DNA of 64,000 nt from Sphingomonas ginkgonis (GTDB lineage: Bacteria > Pseudomonadota > Alphaproteobacteria > Sphingomonadales > Sphingomonadaceae): assembly GCF_003970925.1 (NCBI RefSeq), contig NZ_RWJF01000001.1, positions 1,668,501-1,732,500 of the forward strand, given 5' to 3'. The notes beneath the pieces are model-generated. The model searched no databases and was not told the DNA's origin. It worked only from the letters and a program-made list of their open reading frames with translations. Below, piece after piece: positions 18,559 to 27,798 of the stretch. Each line of letters starts with the position of its first letter. Positions within the stretch are counted from its first letter, which is position 1. Both the position numbers and the translations under genes were made by a program.

Positions 18559-19779
18559 CTAGCGCTTCAGCAGCCCGTGGCGCTTCTTGCCGAGGCTGAT
18601 CTTCACCGGCTCGGCGCCGACCTCCACCACCAATGCAGGGTCCGCGACCGGGCTGTCGTTGAGGCGCACCGCGCCCTCGGCGACCTTGCGCTTGGCCTCG
18701 CCGTTCGAGGCGCAGAAGCCGAGCCCGGTCAGTGCCGCGAGCAGCGTGACGGTGCCGCCTGTTGCCAGCGAGGGGAGGTCGGCACCGGCGCCGCCGTCCG
18801 CGAAAGTGGCCGCCGCCGTCGCTTCGGCCCGCGCCGCCTCTTCGCGGCCGTGGAGGAGCGCCGTCGTTTCTGTCGCCAGGACGATCTTGGCCTGGTTGAT
18901 CCCGGCGCCCGGGAGCGCCTCCAGCCGCTCGATCTCGGCCAGCGGAACGTCGGTGAAGAGGCGGAGGAAGCGGCCGACGTCGGCGTCGTCGCAGTTGCGC
19001 CAGAACTGCCAATAGTCCCATGCGCTGAGCTGCTCCGCGTTGAGCCAGACCGCGCCTGCGGCGGTCTTGCCCATCTTCGCGCCGGTCGCGGTGGTGATCA
19101 GCGGGGTGGTCACGCCGTAAAGCTCGGCTCCGTCGATCCGCCGGCCGAGCTCGATCCCGTTGACGATGTTGCCCCACTGGTCCGACCCGCCGAGCTGCAG
19201 CCGGCAGCCGGCGCGGCGCGACAGCTCGAGGAAGTCGTAGGCCTGGAGGATCATGTAATTGAATTCGAGGAAGGTGAGCGGCTGCTCGCGTTCCAGCCGC
19301 AGGCGGACGCTGTCGAAGGTCAGCATCCGGTTGATCGTGAAATGCCGCCCGACGTCACGCAGGAACGGGACATATTCGAGCCGGTCGAGCCAGTCGGCAT
19401 TGTCGAGCAGGATGGCGTCGGTGGGTCCGTCGCCGAAGGTGAGGAAGCGCTCGAACACCCGGCGGATCGAGGCAATGTTGGCGTTGATCTGCTCGGCCGT
19501 CAGCAGCTGCCGCCCCTCGTCCTTGCCCGACGGATCCCCCACCTTGGTCGTCCCGCCGCCCATCAGCACGATCGGCCGGTGCCCGGCCTGCTGCAGCCGG
19601 CGGAGGATCATGATCTGCACCAGGCTGCCGACGTGGAGCGAGGGCGCGGTGGCGTCGAAGCCGATGTAGCCCGTCACCACCTCGCGCTGGGCGAGCGTGT
19701 CCAGCGCCGCCGCGTCGGTGAGCTGGTGGATGTAGCCGCGCTCGTCGAGCAGGCGGAGGAGGGAGGAAGCGTAGGACAT
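18559..19779 (-). CDS. tyrS: Tyrosine--tRNA ligase
   Basis: Class I aminoacyl-tRNA synthetase of 406 aa that charges tRNA-Tyr. The HIGH-type motif is HVGS starting at residue 49, the tyrosine-binding region includes [25 protein letters not shown], and the KMSKS-type loop is KMGKT at residues 235-239. A C-terminal S4 RNA-binding domain begins near residue 340 ([24 protein letters not shown]). Length and domain order match bacterial TyrRS of the TyrS1 type. Single-gene unit, divergent from the DOMON-like gene at 19864. Confidence 0.97.
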   Translation of the reverse strand: MSYASSLLRLLDERGYIHQLTDAAALDTLAQREVVTGYIGFDATAPSLHVGSLVQIMILRRLQQAGHRPIVLMGGGTTKVGDPSGKDEGRQLLTAEQINANIASIRRVFERFLTFGDGPTDAILLDNADWLDRLEYVPFLRDVGRHFTINRMLTFDSVRLRLEREQPLTFLEFNYMILQAYDFLELSRRAGCRLQLGGSDQWGNIVNGIELGRRIDGAELYGVTTPLITTATGAKMGKTAAGAVWLNAEQLSAWDYWQFWRNCDDADVGRFLRLFTDVPLAEIERLEALPGAGINQAKIVLATETTALLHGREEAARAEATAAATFADGGAGADLPSLATGGTVTLLAALTGLGFCASNGEAKRKVAEGAVRLNDSPVADPALVVEVGAEPVKISLGKKRHGLLKR

Positions 19780-19863
19780 CGGCGCGCCGCTTAACGCCTA
19801 TTGACGTCCTTGTCGAAGCGGACAGGGATACTCGGACGGGCCAAGACGCGGTAAGAATGGGCC

Positions 19864-20400
19864 ATGCGGCTCGAGCTTCATTCTCACCCGGCGACCCCGC
19901 CCGCACAACCGTTCGCCGTCTGGGCCAATGCCGAGGCTTCCGCCGCGTTCGGGGAGAGCGCCACGCTCAACCTCTGGTTCGGAGTGGGAGCGCCGGCCGA
20001 CCGCTTCCGCATCGCCGCGCCGTCCGACGACCCGCAGCGGCGCGACGGGCTGTGGCGGACGACCTGTTTCGAGGCGTTCCTGCGCGACGAGGCGGGCGCG
20101 GCCTACCGCGAGTGGAACTTCGCCCCGTCGGGCGACTGGGCTGCCTACGACTTCAGCGCGCGGCGGGAAGGCATGGCCCAGGCGGCGGTGGCGAGCGCGC
20201 CCTATCTGCGGGTCGAGGACAATCTGACCTGGTGGGGGCTCGGCGCGACGATCGCGATCCCGAGCGAGCGGAGGTTTGCGCTGGGGCTGACCGCGGTCAT
20301 TGAGGAGGCGGACGGCACCATCTCCTACTGGGCGCTGGCGCATGGCGGCGAGAAGCCCGATTTCCACGACCCGGCTTGCTTCGTCGCCCGCCTTCCGTAG
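19864..20400 (+). CDS. DOMON-like domain protein
   Basis: A 178-aa protein with the carbohydrate-binding-like fold seen in DOMON-like proteins of proteobacteria: LNLWFGVGAPADRFRIA, RRDGLWRTTCFEAFLRDE, AYREWNFAPSGDWAAYDFSARREGM and FALGLTAVIEEADGTISYWALAHGGEKPDFHDPACF. There is no signal peptide, so it is probably cytoplasmic. It precedes the DUF1343 (NamZ-like) gene by 9 bases, a pairing I believe is frequent in sphingomonads, which hints at a shared role in sugar handling. Function unproven. Confidence 0.75.
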   Translation: MRLELHSHPATPPAQPFAVWANAEASAAFGESATLNLWFGVGAPADRFRIAAPSDDPQRRDGLWRTTCFEAFLRDEAGAAYREWNFAPSGDWAAYDFSARREGMAQAAVASAPYLRVEDNLTWWGLGATIAIPSERRFALGLTAVIEEADGTISYWALAHGGEKPDFHDPACFVARLP

Positions 20401-20409
20401 ACGAAGCGA

Positions 20410-21612
20410 ATGACCCTGTTCGGTATCGACCGGCTGCTCGCCGATCCCCAGCTTCGCAAACCCCTGGAAGGCCGGCGCGTCGCGCTGCTTGCGCATCCCG
20501 CCTCGGTCACGGCCGACCTGACCCACAGCATCGATGCGCTGCTCGCCGCGGGCGTGAACGTCACCGCGGCTTTCGGGCCGCAGCACGGGCTGAAGGGCGA
20601 CAAGCAGGACAATATGATGGAGACGGCGGACGAGGTGGATCCCCGCTTCGGGATCCCCGTCTTCAGCCTCTACGGCGAGGTCCGGCGCCCGTCCGGCCAG
20701 TCGATGTCGACCTTCGACGTGGTGCTGGTCGACCTGCAGGACCTCGGCTGCCGCATCTACACCTTCGTCACGACGCTCCTCTACATGCTCGAGGCGGCGG
20801 CCGAGCATGGCAAGTCAGTGTGGGTGCTCGACCGGCCCAACCCGGCCGGACGGCCCGTCGAGGGCACGACGCTGCTGCCCGGCTGGGAAAGCTTCGTCGG
20901 GGCGGGGCCGATGGTCATGCGTCACGGCCTCACCATGGGTGAGATGGGCCGCTGGTTCGTTCGTCATTTCAACCTCGACGTCGACTACCAAGTCATCGAG
21001 ATGGAAGGCTGGCGCCCCAACGAGGGTCCCGGCTTCGGCTGGCCCGAGGAGCGGGTGTGGATCAATCCTAGTCCGAATGCCGCCAACCTCAACATGGCGC
21101 GGGCCTATGCCGGCACGGTGATGCTCGAGGGCACGACGCTGAGCGAGGGCAGGGGCACGACCCGCCCGCTGGAGCTGTTCGGTGCGCCCGACATCGATGC
21201 CCACGCGGTGCTCGAGACCATGCGAGGGGTGGCGCCCGACTGGCTAGAAGGGTGCGCGATCCGCGAGATCCACTTCGAGCCGACGTTCCACAAGCATGTC
21301 CACCAGCTTTGCAGCGGGCTGCACTTGCACGCCGAGCAGCGCTTCTACGACCATTTCAGCTTTCGCCCGTGGCGGCTGCAGGCGCTCGCGTTCAAGGCGA
21401 TCCGGGCGATCCAGCCCGACTACCCGCTGTGGCGCGACTTCCCGTATGAATATGTCTTCGACAAACTGGCGATCGACGTGATCAACGGCGGTCCCGCGCT
21501 GCGCGAATGGGTCGACGACGCGAGCGCCGAGCCGGGCGATCTCGAGCGGATCGCCACGGCGGACGAGGTCGCCTGGCGCGAGGAAATCGCGCCGCTGCTG
21601 CTCTACCGCTAG
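20410..21612 (+). CDS. DUF1343 protein, NamZ-type exo-beta-N-acetylmuramidase
   Basis: 400 aa of DUF1343 type. It shows the Rossmann-like start GRRVALLAHPASVTADLTHSIDALL, the motifs FGPQHGLKGDKQDNM and VVLVDLQDLGCRIYTFVTTL, then VLDRPNPAGRPVEGTTL and EGTTLSEGRGTTRPLELFGAP. The family founder, Bacillus NamZ/YbbC, releases terminal MurNAc from peptidoglycan fragments. Unlike that secreted enzyme, this one has no signal peptide, so it would act on imported or cytoplasmic muropeptides. That fits the AmgK-MurU salvage pair at 50286-52042, which could return MurNAc to UDP-MurNAc. Activity is inferred from the family. Confidence 0.85.
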   Translation: MTLFGIDRLLADPQLRKPLEGRRVALLAHPASVTADLTHSIDALLAAGVNVTAAFGPQHGLKGDKQDNMMETADEVDPRFGIPVFSLYGEVRRPSGQSMSTFDVVLVDLQDLGCRIYTFVTTLLYMLEAAAEHGKSVWVLDRPNPAGRPVEGTTLLPGWESFVGAGPMVMRHGLTMGEMGRWFVRHFNLDVDYQVIEMEGWRPNEGPGFGWPEERVWINPSPNAANLNMARAYAGTVMLEGTTLSEGRGTTRPLELFGAPDIDAHAVLETMRGVAPDWLEGCAIREIHFEPTFHKHVHQLCSGLHLHAEQRFYDHFSFRPWRLQALAFKAIRAIQPDYPLWRDFPYEYVFDKLAIDVINGGPALREWVDDASAEPGDLERIATADEVAWREEIAPLLLYR

Positions 21613-21660
21613 GGATTCTCGGCCTTTCGTTGGCCCCAATTGGCCGCTAAGGGCGTCCCC

Positions 21661-23307
21661 ATGCCCCACCAACAGCTTAACTCCGCGCTCGCCGCGGCGC
21701 TCGACGCGCGCGGCTACGATGCGCTGACCGAAGTCCAGCAGGCGGCTTCCGACCCCGCCGCCGCCGGCCGCGACTTGATCGTTTCCGCCCGCACCGGCTC
21801 GGGCAAGACCGTCGCCTTCGGGCTGGCCATGGCGACGGACCTGCTCGCCGAGCCGCTGCCGGCGTTCGTCCAGGCGCCGCTCGCGCTGGTGATCGCCCCG
21901 ACCCGCGAGCTGGCGCTGCAGGTCCGCTCCGAGCTCGACTGGCTCTACAAGGAAGCCGGCGCTCGCGTGATCAGCTGCGTTGGCGGCATGGACCCGATGA
22001 AGGAGCGGCGTGCGCTGCAGGCCGGCGCGCACATCGTGGTCGGAACGCCGGGCCGCCTGCGCGACCACTTGGAACGCGGTGCGCTGGACCTGTCGAGCCT
22101 TCGGGTCGCGGTGCTCGACGAGGCGGACGAGATGCTCGACATGGGCTTTCGCGAGGAGCTGGAGGAAATCCTCGACGCGACTCCGGAAACCCGCCGGACC
22201 CTGCTCTTCTCGGCGACCATGCCGCGCCCGATCGTCGCGCTGGCCAAGCGCTACACCCGCGACGCGCATCGGATCGAGACGTTGGGGGAACGTGCCGGCC
22301 ATGCCGACATCGCCTACCAGGCGGTGACCGTGGCCCCGGCGGACCTCGAGCATGCGGTGGTGAACGTCCTCCGCTTCCACGAAGCCGAGACCGCAATCCT
22401 GTTCTGCGCGACCCGCGAGGCGGTGCGGCGGCTCCACGCCACGCTGAGCGAGCGCGGGTTCAAGGCGGTGTCGCTGTCGGGCGAGATGAGCCAGTCGGAG
22501 CGCAACCATGCGCTGCAGGCGCTCCGCGACGGACGGGCGCGAGTGTGCGTCGCCACCGACGTGGCCGCGCGCGGGATCGATCTCCCGTCGGTCAGCCTCG
22601 TCATCCATGTCGAGCTGCCGCGCGACGTCGAGGCGCTGCAGCACCGCTCGGGCCGTACCGGCCGCGCAGGGCGCAAGGGTACGGCGGTCCTGCTCGTCCC
22701 GTTCCGTGCCCGGCGGAAGGTCGACGCACTGCTCCGCCAGGCGAAGATTCAGGCCGAGTGGCTGCAGCCGCCGAGCGCAGACGATATCCGCGCTCGCGAC
22801 CGCGACCGGCTGTTCGCCGCATTGGCAGTTCCGCCGGAAGCGGACGATGACGACCGCGAGTTCGCCCGCCAGCTGGCGGAGGCGCTGACTCCCGAAGCCA
22901 TGGCGCTCGCGCTGGCGCAGGCGCTCAAGACCGATCTGCCGGCGGCCGAGGACATCCTTCCGCAAGGCGAGCGACAGGACGGGGCCAAGCCTGCGCCGCG
23001 CGAGGGTTTCGAGGGCAGCCGCTGGTTCCGGATCAACGCCGGGCGGCGGCACAATGCCGACCCGCGCTGGCTGCTGCCGGTGATCTGCCGTTACGGACAC
23101 CTCACCCGCGGCGACGTCGGCGCGATCCGGATCGCGGCCAACGACAGCTACTTCCAGGTTCACGAGCGCTCGACGGGCACCTTCCTCGAGGCGCTTCGGC
23201 GGACCCGCCAGGCGCGCGAGGAATATGGCATCGTGATGGAGCCGGCGCCGCCGATGGACCAGAACGCGGGACCGCGCGAGCGGCGCCCGGCGCACGGGCG
23301 GGGCTGA
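21661..23307 (+). CDS. DEAD-box RNA helicase with DbpA-type RNA-binding domain
   Basis: 548 aa. Motifs in order: Q-motif region YDALTEVQQAA, motif I ARTGSGKT (about residues 43-50), PTRELALQV, TPGRLRDH, DEAD in VLDEADEMLDMGF, SAT in FSATMP, then the second RecA domain with ILFCATREAVRRL, VATDVAARGIDLP and HRSGRTGRAGRKG. After a charged spacer the C-terminal domain (LTRGDVGAIRIAANDSYFQVH) resembles the DbpA RNA-binding module that recognises 23S rRNA. A role in ribosome assembly is likely. The frame opens at a TTG (21640), but the ATG at 21661 has AAGGG in the correct place. Confidence 0.92.
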   Translation: MPHQQLNSALAAALDARGYDALTEVQQAASDPAAAGRDLIVSARTGSGKTVAFGLAMATDLLAEPLPAFVQAPLALVIAPTRELALQVRSELDWLYKEAGARVISCVGGMDPMKERRALQAGAHIVVGTPGRLRDHLERGALDLSSLRVAVLDEADEMLDMGFREELEEILDATPETRRTLLFSATMPRPIVALAKRYTRDAHRIETLGERAGHADIAYQAVTVAPADLEHAVVNVLRFHEAETAILFCATREAVRRLHATLSERGFKAVSLSGEMSQSERNHALQALRDGRARVCVATDVAARGIDLPSVSLVIHVELPRDVEALQHRSGRTGRAGRKGTAVLLVPFRARRKVDALLRQAKIQAEWLQPPSADDIRARDRDRLFAALAVPPEADDDDREFARQLAEALTPEAMALALAQALKTDLPAAEDILPQGERQDGAKPAPREGFEGSRWFRINAGRRHNADPRWLLPVICRYGHLTRGDVGAIRIAANDSYFQVHERSTGTFLEALRRTRQAREEYGIVMEPAPPMDQNAGPRERRPAHGRG

Positions 23308-23311
23308 CGAG

Positions 23312-24487
23312 CTATTTCTTGCGCGACAGCTCGCGCATCGCCGAGTCCAGCCCCTCCAGCGTGAGGCCGTACATGCGGTCGTCCATCAGCTGGCGGATCA
23401 TGGCGGTGGAGGCGCTGTGCCCCCAGTAGGCCTCCGGAGTCGGGTTGAGCCAGGCGACGCTGGCGTAAGTGTCGGTCAGCCGCTGCAGCCAGACGGCGCC
23501 GGCCTCCTCGTTCATATGCTCGACCGACCCGCCGGGCATGCTGATCTCGTAGGGGCTCATCGCGGCATCGCCGACGATCACCAGCTTATGGTCGGCGCCG
23601 AACTTGTGCAGGATGTCGTGGACCGGCGTGCGCTCGGTCCAACGGCGACGGTTCTCCTTCCACACGCCCTCGTAGATGCAGTTGTGGAAGTAGAAATGCT
23701 CGAGATGCTTGAACTCGGTCCGGGCGGCCGAGAACAGCTCCTCGCAAAGCTTGACGTGCGGGTCCATCGAGCCGCCGACGTCGAGGAATAGCAGCAGCTT
23801 CACCGCATTGTGGCGCTCGGGGCGCATGCGGACGTCGAGCCAGCCCTGGCGCGCGGTGCCGTCGATCGTGCCTTCGAGATCCAGCTCGTCGGCCGCGCCC
23901 TCGCGGGCGAAGCGGCGCAGGCGGCGGAGGGCGACCTTGATGTTGCGGGTGCCCAGCTCGCGCGTGTCGTCGAGATCCTTGAACTCCCGCTTTTCCCAAA
24001 CCTTGATCGCGCGGCCATGGCGTCCCGGGCCGCCGATGCGCACGCCTTCCGGATTGTAGCCGCCGTGGCCGAAGGGCGAGGTGCCGCCCGTGCCGATCCA
24101 CTTGGAGCCGCCCTCATGCCGCTCCTTCTGCTCTTCCAGCCGCTTCTTCAGCGTCTCCATGACCTCGTCCCACGAGCCGAGAGCCTTGATCTCCTCCATC
24201 TGCTCGGGGGTGAGATATTTTTCAGCGACCAGCCGCAGCCATTCCTCGGGGATCTCGGCGCCGGGCTCCGCCGGCTGAAGGAGGCCCCTGAAAACCTCGG
24301 CAAAGACCCGGTCGAAGCGGTCGAGCTGGGTTTCGTCGTGAACGAAGGTCGCGCGGGCGAGATAGTAGAAGCTTTCAGGGTCGGCTGCGACCACGCCGGC
24401 GTCGAGAGCCTCTAGAAGGAGAAGATGCTCCTTGAGGCTGGCCGAGAGGCCGCCGCGCCGGAGCGCCTCGACGAAGGAGATGAACAT
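23312..24487 (-). CDS. VWA-containing CoxE-like protein
   Basis: 391 aa, starting MFISFVEALRRGGLSASLKEHLLLLEALDAG. The C-terminal half is a von Willebrand A domain of the CoxE type: the metal-site motif reads LFLDVGGSMDPHVK, with LVIVGDAAMSPYEI later. A basic segment (NIKVALRRLRRF) and a His/Gly-rich stretch (FGHGGYNPEGVRIGG) precede it. Such proteins act with MoxR-family AAA+ ATPases as chaperones for cofactor insertion or complex assembly; a MoxR gene lies at 25983 on the same strand. Unusually, an MCP gene on the opposite strand lies between them. The longer frame (start at 24595) overlaps the MCP start and is unlikely. Confidence 0.87.
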   Translation of the reverse strand: MFISFVEALRRGGLSASLKEHLLLLEALDAGVVAADPESFYYLARATFVHDETQLDRFDRVFAEVFRGLLQPAEPGAEIPEEWLRLVAEKYLTPEQMEEIKALGSWDEVMETLKKRLEEQKERHEGGSKWIGTGGTSPFGHGGYNPEGVRIGGPGRHGRAIKVWEKREFKDLDDTRELGTRNIKVALRRLRRFAREGAADELDLEGTIDGTARQGWLDVRMRPERHNAVKLLLFLDVGGSMDPHVKLCEELFSAARTEFKHLEHFYFHNCIYEGVWKENRRRWTERTPVHDILHKFGADHKLVIVGDAAMSPYEISMPGGSVEHMNEEAGAVWLQRLTDTYASVAWLNPTPEAYWGHSASTAMIRQLMDDRMYGLTLEGLDSAMRELSRKK

Positions 24488-24578
24488 GAGGCTGCCTAGC
24501 CCGCCGCTCTGGTTAACGAAAGAGTAGGAGCTTGCTGCCAGAACCGCCCGCGAATGTCGTTGGAGTGAAAAGCGAACC

Positions 24579-25976
24579 ATGGCCACTGCTGGCATCGAAC
24601 AGGTGACCGAAAATGCGATCCGGGCCGTGGCCCGCGATTGCGGCTCGCTGGCGATCGAGTGCAGCGACGTGGCCGGCTATGTGCAGGACGTCTCGACCCG
24701 GATCAGCGAGAACCTGCGCACGCTCGACACGCTCGAGGAGGTCACCACGCGGTTGCTGGCGGACCAGGCGCGGGTGTCCGACTCCACCGACGAGGCGCGG
24801 CTCCTGTCCGAGCAGGCCAAGGCCAAGCTGGAGGCGGGGCGCAGCGCAATCGAGGACACGATCGGCGGGTTCAAGGGGCTGACCGAGCTGATCGTCCGCC
24901 TGGGCGAGCGAATGGCGGGCTTCGCCACCGCGATGAACCAGGTCCAGACCGTCAGCTCGACCATCGAGACGATCGCGCGCAAGACCAACATGCTCGCGCT
25001 CAACGCCACGATCGAGGCGGCCCGCGCCGGCGACGCCGGACGCAGCTTCGCCGTCGTCGCCGCCGAGGTGAAGAAGCTCGCCCACGACACGCGCTCGGCG
25101 ACCAGCCAGATCGCGCTCACCATCGGCGAGCTGACCCGCGAGGCCGGGGCGGTCACCAGCGAGATCAAGACGGGGGTCGAGCGCAGCCGGGCGGCGCAGC
25201 TCGGGTTCGGGCAGATCAACGACACGGTCCGCGAAGTGACCGAGATCGTCGGCATGGTCGATCGCCAGACCGAGGGGATCGCCCACTCGACCAGCATGAT
25301 CCAGACCAGCGTCGACCGGGTGAAGGCGGGGCTGACCGAGTTCGCCGCCGACGCCCGCCAGAACGGCGGCTCGCTGGTCGATGCCCGCAAGCGGCTCGCG
25401 CACCTCGAGCTGATCAGCAACTCGATGCTCGACACGCTGGCGAACTCCGGTTGCGAGATCGACGATACGCCGATGATCCTGATGTGCCAGGAGGCGATGC
25501 GCGAGGTCGCGTCGGTGGTCGAGCGCGGGATCGAGCAGGGAGAGGTCAGCCTCGAGCAGGTGTTCGACCGCAACTATGTCCCGGTGCCGGGTTCCAACCC
25601 GCAGCAGTATGACACCGGCTTCTGCACGTTCGCCGACAGCCATATCCGGCCGATTCTCGACCACTACAAGGCGCGCTCGAACAAGATCATCGGATCGGCG
25701 ATCACCGACGTGAACGGCTATCTGCCGACCCATCTCAGCGCCCGCTCGCTGCCGCAGGGAGCGGACCCGGTGTGGAACGAGGCCAATTGCCGTAACCGCC
25801 GGATCCTGATGGACGAGCAGACCCGGCTCGCCATCCAGAGCGAGAAGCCCGCGATGCTCGCTACCTATCGGATGGAGCTGGGGGACACGGCCGTGGCGGT
25901 GAAGAACATCTTCGTCCCGCTGTTCATCAAGGGTCGTCGCTGGGGCAATTACGAGATCGCCTACCGCGACGACTGA
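24579..25976 (+). CDS. Soluble methyl-accepting chemotaxis-type protein
   Basis: 465 aa with no membrane segment. Residues about 60-290 are a coiled-coil signalling domain with the MCP hairpin tip [40 protein letters not shown]. The C-terminal part (about 320-465) is a sensor module with [20 protein letters not shown] and [18 protein letters not shown], the pattern found at the C-terminus of many PAS/Cache-linked MCPs. A FAD-S-H-I segment with [18 protein letters not shown] precedes it. The order is inverted compared with membrane MCPs: signalling domain first, sensor last. No che genes are near, and it is inserted between MoxR and VWA genes. A cytoplasmic stimulus is implied; the ligand is unknown. 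Confidence 0.87.
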   Translation: MATAGIEQVTENAIRAVARDCGSLAIECSDVAGYVQDVSTRISENLRTLDTLEEVTTRLLADQARVSDSTDEARLLSEQAKAKLEAGRSAIEDTIGGFKGLTELIVRLGERMAGFATAMNQVQTVSSTIETIARKTNMLALNATIEAARAGDAGRSFAVVAAEVKKLAHDTRSATSQIALTIGELTREAGAVTSEIKTGVERSRAAQLGFGQINDTVREVTEIVGMVDRQTEGIAHSTSMIQTSVDRVKAGLTEFAADARQNGGSLVDARKRLAHLELISNSMLDTLANSGCEIDDTPMILMCQEAMREVASVVERGIEQGEVSLEQVFDRNYVPVPGSNPQQYDTGFCTFADSHIRPILDHYKARSNKIIGSAITDVNGYLPTHLSARSLPQGADPVWNEANCRNRRILMDEQTRLAIQSEKPAMLATYRMELGDTAVAVKNIFVPLFIKGRRWGNYEIAYRDD

Positions 25977-25982
25977 GTCGCG

Positions 25983-26825
25983 CTAGCCCTTGCGGCGCGA
26001 CATGAAGGCGAGCCGCTCGAACAGCATGACGTCCTGCTCGTTCTTGAGCAGCGCGCCGTGCAGCGGCGGGATGGCCTTGGTCGGGTCGCGATCCTGAAGC
26101 ACTTCCAGCGGCATGTCCTCGTGAAGCAGCAACTTGAGCCAGTCGAGCAGCTCGCTGGTCGATGGCTTCTTCTTGAGCCCGGGCACGTCGCGGACCTCGA
26201 AGAAGAGGTCGAGGGCGCGGCTGAGCAGGATCTTCTGGATGTCGGGGAAATGCACCGCGACGATCCGCTCCATCGTCGCGCGGTCGGGAAAGCGGATGTA
26301 GTGGAAGAAGCAGCGGCGCAGGAAGGCGTCCGGCAGTTCCTTCTCGTTGTTCGACGTGATCACCACCACCGGCCGCTCGGCCGCCTTCACGGTCTGGCCG
26401 GTCTCGTAGACGTGGAACTCCATTCGATCGAGTTCCTGCAGCAGGTCGTTGGGGAACTCGATGTCGGCCTTGTCGATCTCGTCGATCAGCAGGACGGGGA
26501 GGGTCGGCGCGGTGAAGGCCTCCCACAGCTTTCCACGGCGGATGTAGTTGGCGATGTCGTGGACGCGCGGGTCGCCGAGCTGGCTGTCGCGAAGGCGCGC
26601 CACCGCGTCATATTCGTAGAGGCCCTGTGCTGCGCGGGTGGTCGACTTGACGTGCCACTCGATCAGCGGCGCTTCGAGCGCGCCGGCGATCTCGTGGGCG
26701 AGGACCGTCTTGCCCGTTCCCGGCTCGCCTTTGACGAGGAGGGGGCGGCGCAGCTTGACGGCGGCGTTGACGGCGACCTTGAGGTCGTCCGTGGCGACAT
26801 AGTTGTGGGTGCCTTCGAAGCGCAT
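25983..26825 (-). CDS. MoxR-family AAA+ ATPase
   Basis: 280 aa. Walker A GEPGTGKTVLAHEIA (near residues 33-47), Walker B LLIDEIDKAD, sensor 1 VVITSNNEKELPDAFLRRC with the arginine finger, and a C-terminal helical lid. The motif order and the FHYIRFPD segment are typical of the MoxR group that works with VWA proteins in assembling or activating other complexes. The likely partner is the CoxE-like VWA gene at 23312 on the same strand; the client is unknown. Its 3' end faces the MCP gene, 6 bases apart. Confidence 0.9.
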   Translation of the reverse strand: MRFEGTHNYVATDDLKVAVNAAVKLRRPLLVKGEPGTGKTVLAHEIAGALEAPLIEWHVKSTTRAAQGLYEYDAVARLRDSQLGDPRVHDIANYIRRGKLWEAFTAPTLPVLLIDEIDKADIEFPNDLLQELDRMEFHVYETGQTVKAAERPVVVITSNNEKELPDAFLRRCFFHYIRFPDRATMERIVAVHFPDIQKILLSRALDLFFEVRDVPGLKKKPSTSELLDWLKLLLHEDMPLEVLQDRDPTKAIPPLHGALLKNEQDVMLFERLAFMSRRKG

Positions 26826-26863
26826 CGCCCCGCTGTAGCAGGCCTTGGGCCCGCCTCAACGGG

Positions 26864-27532
26864 CTAGATGGCCTGACGGGCCTCGGCGCGGGCTTCAAGC
26901 AGGTCGAACAGCGAGCGGTGCTGCAGCAGGAGCTGCTCCGAACCGAAGCCGACCGCGCGCTGCGCCGCGACCTCGTCCGCGAGAAGCCCGACCGCGCCAT
27001 CGATGCTGTTGTCGTCCGGAAGCTCGGCGACGGGACTCGCCGTCCCGATCCGTTCTGCCGCACGGTCGAGTAGCGGGCGGACGGTCCGCCAGTCGCACAG
27101 CAACGCGACCGCAGCGCCGAGCGCGCAGCCCCGGCGTTCCGAGCGGGCGAGAGTCTCCAGTGCATGGCGCTGCCCGGCAACCGCCGACTCGGTGTGCGCC
27201 GCACCGGGCGTGCTGGGAATGGGGCCGACGGCCGCGGTCAGGCGGACGACGAACATCCGCTCCTGCTCGAACCCGCGCGCGGCGCGTTCGAGCCACGCAC
27301 GAGTCGGCCCGGTGGCGCTCGCCAGGGCCAGATCGACCAGTCCGGGGTACTGGCCGTAGAGCTTGCTGAGAAGGTGAACCAGGTCGGTCAGGGCTTGGGC
27401 ATGGCCGGCCCCCGAGCCGAGACGGAGCGCCTCGACGTGCGGGTGCGCCGCGATCCCGTCGGCGACGATCCGCGCAGTGTGCGAGAGCGCCGACTGTCCG
27501 GCCTTCCTGCCCGCCACCCCGTTGACCGCCAT
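26864..27532 (-). CDS. Hypothetical protein, 222 aa
   Basis: I do not recognise this gene. It starts MAVNGVAGRKAGQSALSHTA at an ATG with a purine-rich upstream sequence (GAGGGGAGACGAGGGA); an in-frame ATG at 27655 would add 41 arginine-rich residues and is less likely. The product is alanine-rich and mostly helical, without signal or membrane segment. Features to search with: LTDLVHLLSKLYGQYPGLVDLA, RMFVVRLTAAVGPIPSTPGAA and FGSEQLLLQHRSLFDLLEAR. It lies 38 bases upstream of moxR on the same strand and may be co-transcribed. Confidence 0.7.
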   Translation of the reverse strand: MAVNGVAGRKAGQSALSHTARIVADGIAAHPHVEALRLGSGAGHAQALTDLVHLLSKLYGQYPGLVDLALASATGPTRAWLERAARGFEQERMFVVRLTAAVGPIPSTPGAAHTESAVAGQRHALETLARSERRGCALGAAVALLCDWRTVRPLLDRAAERIGTASPVAELPDDNSIDGAVGLLADEVAAQRAVGFGSEQLLLQHRSLFDLLEARAEARQAI

Positions 27533-27798
27533 TCCCTCGTCTCCCCTCGATGGTCGCCCATCCGACCTTCCTCGGCTGCGGCTAATCCAACTCGCGTAAA
27601 GAGGTCGTTGATGGCTCGGTAACCTCCTGTTCGGAGAAATTACCAACCGTCCCACGCTGGAACGCCGCTGCAGGCTAGGCTTCGGTTAACATTGGAATTC
27701 CCTGAAATCGGCCAATACTCACATACGTGACTCCACCCGTTCCGGTTTCGCTGCTATTCTCGTTGGCGAGCGGAACTCCAGCCGAACGGGGGACCAGC

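Noticed and set aside
27680..27700. CtrA binding site (TTAA-N7-TTAA) upstream of the sensor kinase
   Set aside because: Only one TTAAC half is present; the second half reads ATTC. Similar single halves at 24513 and 55138 also fail.
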